Source of the DNA: an uncultured Eubacteriales bacterium
Lineage (GTDB): Bacteria > Bacillota > Clostridia > Oscillospirales > Oscillospiraceae
Length of the DNA stretch: 5,253 bases
NCBI GenBank assembly: GCA_900555735.1
Contig: USMI01000136.1
Coordinates: forward strand, 1-5,253
Reading direction: 5' to 3'
The first letter of the stretch is position 1; every line of letters starts with the position of its first letter. Below, in pieces: positions 1 to 4,553 of the stretch. The notes beneath the pieces are model-generated. The model was given only the letters and a program-made list of their open reading frames with translations, had not been told where the DNA came from and did no database searches. The position numbers and the translations under genes are program-made.

Positions 1-40
1 GGAATCCAAAATTGGATCCAAAGCCTTTTCTTTCTTCCAT
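1..40 (-). CDS. N-terminus of a probable SNF-family Na+-dependent transporter (partial, runs off the left edge)
   Basis: Reading the minus strand from the ATG at 40-38 gives MEERKGFGSNFGF before the window ends. A good Shine-Dalgarno (TTAAGGAGAG, on plus 47-56) leaves about 8 nt between GGAG and the ATG, so the start is well supported. A charged opening followed by GS-(N/K)-(F/L)-GF is how bacterial neurotransmitter:sodium symporter (SNF, LeuT-type) proteins begin, just before the first membrane helix that usually carries the AxGxAVGLGNxWRFP motif. Such proteins are inner-membrane, sodium-driven importers of amino acids or related small molecules. Only 13 residues are visible, so the family call is inference from remembered similarity and the substrate cannot be given. 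The gene is separated from the upstream regulator operon by a terminator and has its own candidate promoter. The existence of a gene start here is much surer than its name. Confidence 0.55.
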   Translation of the reverse strand, partial: MEERKGFGSNFGF

Positions 41-175
41 TGTTTTCTCTCCTTAATACTTAGTTACCGTCCATGGAAATACGGTATGGAAAGAGTTTAC
101 TATGCCGCCGGACGGCTGTAAATAAGGCAAAGCCTTTCTTAACACAGCCGTTGCGTGGGGGTATTTTTCCTTTAT
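41..175 (-). promoter_or_regulatory. Structured 5' leader of the transporter gene
   Basis: If transcription starts about 7 nt after the -10 at 187-182, the transporter mRNA has an untranslated leader of roughly 135 nt. It contains a nested hairpin: ACGGCTGT (112-119) pairs with ACAGCCGT (144-151), and inside it AAGGC (124-128) pairs with GCCTT (132-136). A second hairpin pairs TACCGT (65-70) with ACGGTA (81-86). In addition, CCGTCC at 67-72 can pair with GGACGG at 110-115, which would break both stems. I do not recognise a known riboswitch class. The pairings are seen in the sequence; any switching role is inference. Confidence 0.4.
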
Positions 176-181
176 CCTCCC

Positions 182-210
182 CTTATAAAAATTCCGTTAT
201 TTGTGAACAA
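182..210 (-). promoter_or_regulatory. Candidate sigma-A promoter for the transporter gene
   Basis: On the minus strand, TTGTTC (210-205) and TATAAG (187-182) are separated by exactly 17 nt. The -10 matches TATAAT at five of six positions. The -35 is poor, with only TTG conserved, which would fit a promoter that needs an activator. It lies directly after the terminator of the regulator operon and directs transcription to the transporter start at 40. Confidence 0.45.
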
Positions 211-218
211 AATCACAA
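201..218. promoter_or_regulatory. TTGTGA-N6-TCACAA palindrome, Crp/Fnr-type operator candidate
   Basis: TTGTGA (201-206) and TCACAA (213-218) form a perfect 6+6 palindrome with a 6-bp spacer. Its core is the TGTGA-N6-TCACA consensus known for Crp/Fnr-family regulators. It overlaps the proposed -35 of the transporter promoter, and its right end runs into the A/T tract of the neighbouring terminator. Which regulator would bind is unknown; the family assignment is by motif only. Confidence 0.4.
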
Positions 219-248
219 AAAGACCCCCGTTTGGCACGGAGGTCTTTT
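217..248 (-). terminator. Intrinsic terminator of the two-component operon
   Basis: Bases 218-229 and 237-248 form a 12-bp stem with a 7-nt loop. On the minus strand the hairpin is followed by a run of five T (plus 217-221). One pair (226/240) is C-A on the plus strand but G-U on the minus strand, so the stem is complete only in minus-strand RNA. It lies 40 nt after the response regulator stop codon, as expected for the end of that operon. Confidence 0.85.
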
Positions 249-288
249 GTCAAAAGTATGTATTTTGCGCCGGACGAAAACTGGAAAT

Positions 289-996
289 TCAGTCGCCCTC
301 CCGCATGCGATAGCCCACGCCCACCTCGGTAAACAGATACTCGGGATGACTGGGATCCTTCTCGATCTTGCGGCGGATATTGGCCATGTTGACGCGAAGG
401 ATCTGGTTGTCGGTCTTGGCCTTGGGGCCCCACAGCTCGCGGATGATGAAGTCGTAGGTCAGCACCTTGCCGGCGTATTTGCCCAGCAGCGCCACGATCT
501 TATACTCGTTGACGGTGAGCTTGGCGTTCTCGCCGTGCATCAGCACCTGATGCTTGTCATAGTCGATGGTCAAGTCGCCGGTGGTGAACTTGCCGGACTG
601 GGCGATCTGGGGATCGGACAGGGTGGTGCGGGTATGGCGGATGGCCGTGCGGATGCGGGCCAGCAGCTCGGAGGTGCCGAAGGGCTTGGAGATATAGTCG
701 TCGGCGCCGTAGTCCAGCGCCTCCACCTTGTCATGCTCATGGTGCCGGGCGGAAACCACCACCACCGGCAGGCTGGACCACTTGCGGACGGATTTCAGCA
801 CCTCGATGCCGTCCATATCCGGCAGACCCAGATCCAGAATGATCAGGTCGGGACAGTGTGAGGAGATCATGGTCAGTGCCTCCTCACCGCTGCGCACCAC
901 GATGGTGTCATAGCCGTTGGCCGTCAGGATCATGGAGATGAAATTGCTGATGCTCTGCTCATCCTCTACGATCAGTACCTTATCCTTAATCTTCAT
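289..996 (-). CDS. OmpR/KdpE-family DNA-binding response regulator
   Basis: This 235-residue protein has the usual length and two-domain layout of the OmpR class. The receiver domain (about residues 5-118) shows the acidic pair E11-D12, phosphoacceptor D55 in LIILDLGLPD, switch residue S82 and invariant K104 in the SKPF motif. The C-terminal winged helix (about 131-233) contains LTVNEYKIVALL, the recognition-helix region RVNMANIRRKIE and the closing wing motif GVGYRM. It is expected to be phosphorylated by the kinase encoded just upstream and then to act as a cytoplasmic transcription factor. The overall style resembles KdpE, but no kdpFABC pump genes are visible, so a potassium role is not established. 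The start ATG (996-994) has an excellent GGAGGAGG (plus 1003-1010) six nt upstream and lies inside the end of the kinase gene. The terminator at 217-248 follows. Confidence 0.93.
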   Translation of the reverse strand: MKIKDKVLIVEDEQSISNFISMILTANGYDTIVVRSGEEALTMISSHCPDLIILDLGLPDMDGIEVLKSVRKWSSLPVVVVSARHHEHDKVEALDYGADDYISKPFGTSELLARIRTAIRHTRTTLSDPQIAQSGKFTTGDLTIDYDKHQVLMHGENAKLTVNEYKIVALLGKYAGKVLTYDFIIRELWGPKAKTDNQILRVNMANIRRKIEKDPSHPEYLFTEVGVGYRMREGD

Positions 997-2116
997 GGTC
1001 GTCCTCCTCCATAGGTAATTCTATCACAAACCGTGCCCCGCCGTGACGGGAGACGTTTTCGCCGCGAATGGTACCGTCATGGGCCTGCATCACCGTCTTG
1101 CACACGGACAGACCGATGCCCATGTTGCGCTTGCGGTCGCCCTGCTGGCTCTGGTGGGCGCTGCTGTCAAAGAGGTTGTTCAGCTTGTCGTGGGCAATGC
1201 CCACGCCGTTGTCCTCCACGGTGATGCGGGCCATATCGTCATGCCGCTCCAGTGTCACGTCGATCTCCGTGGCGCCCTCGCCATGGATGGCGGCGTTTTC
1301 CAGCAGGTTCAGCAGCACCTGCTCGATCAGCAGCTCGTCCATAGGCACCAGCAGCACCTCCTGGGGCAGATGGACATGCACCGGCAGCTGGTTGCCCCGC
1401 TTGGTGAACTTGGCCACCGCGCCCTCGATGACCTCCTCGGCCACCGCCAGCGTCTTGGTGACCTTGGTGTCGTCGCCCTGGGCGCCGATGCGGGTGATGG
1501 ACAGCAGGTTCTCTACGATGCGGATCAGCCAGCGGGCGTCCTCGTTGGCGGCGGACACCAGCTGATGCCGCTGTTCCGCCGTCAGCATCTCCTCCTGCTC
1601 CATCAGCACGTCGGTGGCGCCCACAATGCCGGTCAGCGGCGTGCGGATGTCGTGGGACACCGCCCGCAGCAGGTTGGAGTGGATGCGCTCCCGCTCGGCC
1701 TCACGCTTCAGGATCTCTACCTGCTTGGCGCGGCTGGTCAGCATACCGGTGACCACCGAGATGAACATCATGACGATAAACGTCAGCGGGAAGCCCGCCA
1801 GCGTGAAGCTGATCTCCCAGTACGGCTCGGTGAACACATAGTCCACACACAGCACGCCGGTGACGGCGATGAGGATGCTGAACAGATACCCGTCCGTCAG
1901 CAGCGCCGTCAGGAACACGTCCAGAAAGAAGATCACCGCCACATAGCTGGTATCTCTGTGGGTATCCACCGACCGCAGCAGCAGACACAGCACCACCGTG
2001 ACGAAAAACAGTGCGGCGGAAACGATAAAATCCTTTCCGGAATACAGCAGCGAGCTGTGAAATATCTTTTTCTTCTTCGTCCATTGTCCCGGCCACGGGA
2101 TCTTCCATTTTTTCAC
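986..2116 (-). CDS. DUF4118 (KdpD-type) membrane sensor histidine kinase
   Basis: Residue numbers here count from the upstream GTG at 2122. A basic N-terminus is followed by four hydrophobic segments (about 31-50, 60-77, 78-97, 107-128), matching the DUF4118 membrane domain of KdpD. The HisKA dimerisation domain holds the phosphoacceptor H157 in SHDIRTPL. The HATPase domain has the N box (N272, N276 in LNLLENAAIH), G1 box DNGVGI (304-309) and G2 box GIGLSV (335-340). It should autophosphorylate and pass the phosphate to D55 of the adjacent regulator. At about 376 residues it lacks the large cytoplasmic N-terminal KdpD and universal-stress domains and the GAF domain of full-length KdpD, so the signal may be membrane-borne; calling it KdpD proper would overreach. 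Two in-frame GTG codons compete as start. The one at 2116 sits 7 nt from GGAGG (2128-2124) and is preferred; the one at 2122 is almost on top of it. Confidence 0.9.
   Translation of the reverse strand: MKKWKIPWPGQWTKKKKIFHSSLLYSGKDFIVSAALFFVTVVLCLLLRSVDTHRDTSYVAVIFFLDVFLTALLTDGYLFSILIAVTGVLCVDYVFTEPYWEISFTLAGFPLTFIVMMFISVVTGMLTSRAKQVEILKREAERERIHSNLLRAVSHDIRTPLTGIVGATDVLMEQEEMLTAEQRHQLVSAANEDARWLIRIVENLLSITRIGAQGDDTKVTKTLAVAEEVIEGAVAKFTKRGNQLPVHVHLPQEVLLVPMDELLIEQVLLNLLENAAIHGEGATEIDVTLERHDDMARITVEDNGVGIAHDKLNNLFDSSAHQSQQGDRKRNMGIGLSVCKTVMQAHDGTIRGENVSRHGGARFVIELPMEEDDHED
1003..1010 (-). promoter_or_regulatory. Ribosome binding site of the response regulator inside the kinase gene
   Basis: GGAGGAGG on the minus strand ends six nt before the regulator ATG. 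It lies within the last codons of the kinase and is read there as the acidic residues of its C-terminal tail. The kinase stop (TAA, 988-986) comes after the regulator start, an arrangement that favours translational coupling of the pair. Confidence 0.8.
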
Positions 2117-2156
2117 GCGCACCCCTCCCCTGTGCCGGACTCCGTAATTATCTTGT

Positions 2157-2165
2157 ATTGTATCA
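2157..2165 (-). promoter_or_regulatory. Extended -10 promoter of the two-component operon
   Basis: The minus strand reads TGATACAAT: an extended -10 (TGN) joined to TACAAT, which matches TATAAT at five of six positions. There is no good -35 hexamer; the -35 position is occupied by the TTAAC repeats. Transcription would start near 2150, about 34 nt before the preferred kinase start. Confidence 0.6.
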
Positions 2166-2168
2166 TAG

Positions 2169-2201
2169 ATTTCTGTTAATGTACCGTTAAAATATCGTTA
2201 A
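2169..2201 (-). repeat. Three 11-bp-phased TTAAC direct repeats, a response regulator box
   Basis: On the minus strand three consecutive 11-bp units begin TTAACG (2201-2196), TTAACG (2190-2185) and TTAACA (2179-2174). The last hexamer ends 11 nt before the -10. OmpR/PhoB-family regulators bind head-to-tail direct repeats with 11-bp periodicity, and PhoB-type boxes replace the -35 about 10 bp upstream of the -10. The likeliest ligand is the response regulator of this same operon, acting as an autoactivator. The repeat and its spacing are seen; the binding protein is inference. Confidence 0.65.
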
Positions 2202-2227
2202 GAGAGGCCTTTTCTCCAATTTTTTAC

Positions 2228-2244
2228 AGGGCCTTTATGGCCCT
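2228..2244. repeat. Small GC-rich hairpin
   Basis: AGGGCC (2228-2233) and GGCCCT (2239-2244) form a perfect 6-bp stem with a TTTAT loop, just left of the larger terminator. It has no clear T tract on either strand, so I do not call it a terminator on its own. Confidence 0.4.
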
Positions 2245-2254
2245 TCCGGCCGCG

Positions 2255-2290
2255 AAAAACCGGCCCCTGCCCACAGGCATGGCCGGTTTT
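2255..2290. terminator. Two-sided intrinsic terminator between the small unit and the kinase promoter
   Basis: AAAACCGGCC (2256-2265) pairs perfectly with GGCCGGTTTT (2281-2290), and CCTG/CAGG (2266-2269/2274-2277) extends the stem inside. Read on the minus strand, GGCCGG is followed by five T; read on the plus strand, by four T. It can therefore end transcripts from either side. The likely user is the minus-strand small transcript that starts near 2496, which it insulates from the kinase operon. Confidence 0.7.
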
Positions 2291-2339
2291 GTCGAACCGT
2301 GTATCTTTATGGAGAAAACTCCCGATAAAAAGCAAATCG

Positions 2340-2361
2340 CCACGGCACCGATGTGTCGTGG
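2340..2361. repeat. Nine-pair hairpin with CGAT loop
   Basis: Bases 2340-2348 pair with 2353-2361 around a CGAT loop. One pair (2345/2356) is G-U if transcribed on the plus strand and C-A on the minus strand. It lies in the 3' part of the candidate minus-strand small transcript. It has no adjacent T tract, though GCTTTTT occurs about 10 nt further along the minus strand. Role unknown. Confidence 0.35.
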
Positions 2362-2382
2362 TTCCTTCGTAAGTGGGGATCG

Positions 2383-2460
2383 TTACCGCTCGCTGGGCTG
2401 CCAATCGCAATCCGCGAAGATCATGTCGTCCAGATCACCCGTGATGAACTTGTTCAGCAT
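2383..2460 (-). CDS. Candidate small acidic protein, 25 codons
   Basis: From ATG 2460-2458 to TAA 2385-2383 the minus strand encodes MLNKFITGDLDDMIF and ten further residues (ADCDWQPSER). It is acidic, has one Cys and one Trp, and shows no signal peptide or membrane segment. I do not recognise it. It lies in a compact unit with a strong promoter upstream and a terminator downstream. The start is uncertain: AAAGGAG (2480-2474) is 13 nt from this ATG, while an in-frame GTG at 2472 would sit 6 nt from AGGAA (2483-2479) and give 29 residues. A better-placed ATG at 2467 opens a different frame. It could be a real small protein, part of an sRNA, or chance. Confidence 0.3.
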   Translation of the reverse strand: MLNKFITGDLDDMIFADCDWQPSER

Positions 2461-2467
2461 CGTACAT
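2435..2467 (-). CDS. Candidate 10-residue leader-type ORF overlapping the 25-codon ORF
   Basis: The ATG at 2467-2465 is the one ideally placed for the Shine-Dalgarno AAAGGAG (2480-2474), with a 6-nt gap. It encodes MYDAEQVHHG and stops at TGA 2437-2435, inside the 25-codon ORF in another frame. It might be a leader peptide that controls access to the second start, or simply noise. No amino-acid run typical of classic attenuators is present. Confidence 0.25.
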   Translation of the reverse strand: MYDAEQVHHG

Positions 2468-2502
2468 ATCACGCTCCTTTCCTATCTTGATTTTACATTT
2501 GT

Positions 2503-2531
2503 ATTATATGCGTTCTCCTCTCTTTTTGCAA
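2503..2531 (-). promoter_or_regulatory. Near-consensus sigma-A promoter for a short minus-strand transcript
   Basis: TTGCAA (2531-2526) and a perfect TATAAT (2508-2503) are separated by 17 nt on the minus strand. Transcription would begin near 2496 and meet a Shine-Dalgarno at 2480-2474. The next strong terminator on that strand is at 2290-2255, predicting an RNA of about 240 nt. Confidence 0.65.
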
Positions 2532-2595
2532 GCTTCAATTTAGACGTATTTCATAATTTTATGTCGCTCGTTTTTGTCAATTTGCACAGTCCCTC

Positions 2596-2624
2596 TTGCG
2601 TTTTCACTTGAGACACATTATAAT
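2596..2624 (+). promoter_or_regulatory. Sigma-A promoter of mnmG
   Basis: TTGCGT (2596-2601) and a perfect TATAAT (2619-2624) are 17 nt apart. The start point would be near 2631, giving a leader of about 30 nt before the ATG at 2661. It is divergent to the minus-strand promoter at 2531-2503, with 64 bp between their -35 elements. It indicates that mnmG is transcribed on its own here, not from an upstream mnmE. Confidence 0.65.
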
Positions 2625-2660
2625 ATAAAGTGGAATTTTAGGTTAACGCGGGGGTCGCGT

Positions 2661-4553
2661 ATGAAAGAGTTTATTGCGGGACAATTTGATATTGCCGTCA
2701 TCGGCGCGGGCCACGCCGGCATCGAGGCGGCGCTGGCCGCCGCCCGGCTGGGACTGGAAACGGTGTGCTTTACCATCAATCTGGACGCGGCGGGCAACAT
2801 GCCCTGCAATCCGGCCATCGGCGGCACGGGAAAGGGCCATCTGGTGCGGGAGCTGGACGCTCTGGGCGGCGAGATGGCCAAGGCGGCGGACAGGGCCTGC
2901 ATCCAGTACCGGATGCTGAACCGGGGCAAGGGCCCCGCCGTATGGTCCCTGCGGGCGCAGGCTGACCGCCGGGAGTATCAGAAGGTGATGAAGCACACGC
3001 TGGAGCGTCAGCCCCACCTGACGGTGCGGCAGGGTGAGGTGGTGGACATCCGGGCGGAGAACGGCCATGTGTCGCAGGTGGTGCTGCGGACAGGCGCGGT
3101 ATTCAACGTGAAGGCCGCCGTCATCTGCTCCGGCACCTACCTCCACGGGCGCACCATCATCGGCGAGTGCATCGAAGAGAGCGGCCCTGACGGCATGCAC
3201 GCCGCCACGGCGCTGACGGAAAAGCTTCTAGCGCTGGGACTGCCCCTGCGGCGGTTCAAGACCGGCACGCCGCCCCGGGTCAACGCCCGGACGGTGGACT
3301 TCAGCAAAATGGAGCTTCAGGAGGGTGACCCCTCTCCCCTGCCCTTCAGCTTTGAGACGAAGCATCCGCCGGAGAACCGGGCGGTGTGCTACCTCACCTA
3401 TACCAATGAGGAAACCCACCGGATCATCCGGGAGAATCTGGATCGCAGCCCCATCTACAGCGGCGTCATTGAGGGCGTCGGCCCCCGGTACTGCCCGTCC
3501 ATCGAGACGAAGGTGGTGCGCTTTGCCGACAAGCCCCGGCACCAGCTGTTTATCGAGCCTATGGGGCTGGACACGGAGGAGCTGTACATTCAGGGCTTCT
3601 CCTCCTCCCTGCCGGAGGAAATTCAAATTCAAATGCTGCACACCATCCCCGGACTGGAGCACGCGGTGATGACCCGCCCTGCCTACGCCATCGAGTATGA
3701 CTGCATCGACCCGCTGGCACTGAAGCCCACGCTGGAGACAAAGGCGGTGGCGGGGCTGTACGGCGCGGGACAGTTCAACGGCTCCTCCGGCTATGAGGAG
3801 GCGGCAGTGCAGGGCTTTGTGGCGGGCGTCAACGCGGCGCTGACGCTGCTGGGCCGCGAACCGCTGGTGCTGAAGCGCAGCGAAAGCTACATCGGCACCC
3901 TCATCGACGATCTGGTGACGAAGGGCACCGAGGAGCCCTACCGCATGATGACCTCACGCTCGGAATATAGGCTGATACTCAGGCAGGACAATGCCGACGA
4001 GCGGCTTATGCCGACCGGTCACGAAATAGGGCTGCTCAGCGACGGCGAGTATGAAAGGTTTTTAAAGAGAAAAACGGAAAAGGAAAATGAAATAAAGCGG
4101 CTCGAAACGACATATCTCGCGCCGACCGAAAGCCTCAATGATTTTCTTTTAAGTGCCGGTACCGCGCCGCTTAAAAACGGTGCCAGTCTCGCCGATCTCA
4201 TACGCCGTCCGGAAATAGGCTACGCAATGCTGGCACCGTTTGATAAGGACAGACCAGAGCTTGAAGCAGACGTTGCCGAAAAGGTCGAGATCGGGATAAA
4301 ATATGCCGGATATATTGAAAAGCAGCTTGCGACGGTAAAGGAAATGACGCGGCTTGAAAGCAGAAAGATACCGGCTGACATAGACTATGACAGCATCGGG
4401 GGATTAAGGCTCGAGGCGGTCGAAAAGCTCAAAAAAATAATGCCGGAAAGTATAGGGCAGGCATCGAGAATATCGGGCGTCAGCCCTGCGGACATATCGG
4501 TCATGCTTATATATCTTGAACATAAAAACCGTAAAGGGAGCGAGGACAAATGA
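2661..4553 (+). CDS. mnmG: tRNA U34 5-carboxymethylaminomethyl modification enzyme MnmG (GidA)
   Basis: MnmG is the FAD- and NADH-using partner of the GTPase MnmE; together they build cmnm5 or nm5 on the wobble uridine of certain tRNAs in the cytoplasm. The 630-residue length is normal. Visible marks are the Rossmann motif GAGHAG (15-20), the CNPAIGGTGKGH block with C49, C278 in PRYCPSIETKVVRF, the FAD-site stretch GAGQFNGSSGYEEAAVQG (368-385), PYRMMTSRSEYRL (426-438) and the C-terminal IGQASRISGVSPADI. These two cysteines correspond to those reported as important in E. coli MnmG. The ATG at 2661 is chosen because GGGGG (2650-2654) sits 6 nt upstream and the FAD motif follows at the usual distance; the open frame back to 2574 lies in the promoter. 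The gene changes codon style sharply near codon 431, as described separately. mnmE and rsmG, common neighbours, are absent. Confidence 0.97.
   Translation: MKEFIAGQFDIAVIGAGHAGIEAALAAARLGLETVCFTINLDAAGNMPCNPAIGGTGKGHLVRELDALGGEMAKAADRACIQYRMLNRGKGPAVWSLRAQADRREYQKVMKHTLERQPHLTVRQGEVVDIRAENGHVSQVVLRTGAVFNVKAAVICSGTYLHGRTIIGECIEESGPDGMHAATALTEKLLALGLPLRRFKTGTPPRVNARTVDFSKMELQEGDPSPLPFSFETKHPPENRAVCYLTYTNEETHRIIRENLDRSPIYSGVIEGVGPRYCPSIETKVVRFADKPRHQLFIEPMGLDTEELYIQGFSSSLPEEIQIQMLHTIPGLEHAVMTRPAYAIEYDCIDPLALKPTLETKAVAGLYGAGQFNGSSGYEEAAVQGFVAGVNAALTLLGREPLVLKRSESYIGTLIDDLVTKGTEEPYRMMTSRSEYRLILRQDNADERLMPTGHEIGLLSDGEYERFLKRKTEKENEIKRLETTYLAPTESLNDFLLSAGTAPLKNGASLADLIRRPEIGYAMLAPFDKDRPELEADVAEKVEIGIKYAGYIEKQLATVKEMTRLESRKIPADIDYDSIGGLRLEAVEKLKKIMPESIGQASRISGVSPADISVMLIYLEHKNRKGSEDK
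3930..3975. other. Composition and codon-usage breakpoint inside mnmG
   Basis: Left of this block isoleucine in mnmG is written ATC or ATT in all 26 cases (codons 1-430). Right of it ATA is used for 13 of 16 (codons 431-630). AGG arginine, TTA leucine and TCA serine codons also become visible, and GC falls by eye. The block encodes the conserved EEPYRMMTSRSEYR segment, where two related genomes would share near-identical DNA. The frame is intact across it. It marks a recombination joint or an assembly chimera. Confidence 0.75.

Noticed and set aside
73..861. Plus-strand open frame of 262 codons across the terminator and response regulator
   Set aside because: It crosses the terminator and lies antisense to the clear receiver and winged-helix domains. 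Its low-complexity G/A/V/L/H content has no family features.
1043..2179. Long plus-strand open frame of 378 codons antisense to the histidine kinase
   Set aside because: It is rich in H, Q, V and G with no domain, which is typical of the complement of a GC-rich gene. The minus strand carries all histidine kinase motifs.
2198..2410. Minus-strand open frame of 70 codons between the small unit and the kinase
   Set aside because: It runs through the two-sided terminator and into the TTAAC repeats. The Lys/Arg/Gly-rich sequence is not protein-like.
2237..2611. Plus-strand open frame of 124 codons left of mnmG
   Set aside because: It starts inside the terminator hairpin, runs through both divergent promoters, changes composition along its length and has no ribosome binding site.
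2574..2660. Extending mnmG upstream to the open-frame start at 2574
   Set aside because: The extra 29 codons cover the -35, -10 and likely transcription start. The ATG at 2661 gives the normal MnmG N-terminus.
2643..3200. Minus-strand open frame of 185 codons opposite mnmG, with further ones at 3228-3662
   Set aside because: These are antisense to the conserved FAD domain of mnmG, their composition mirrors it, and they have no recognisable motif.
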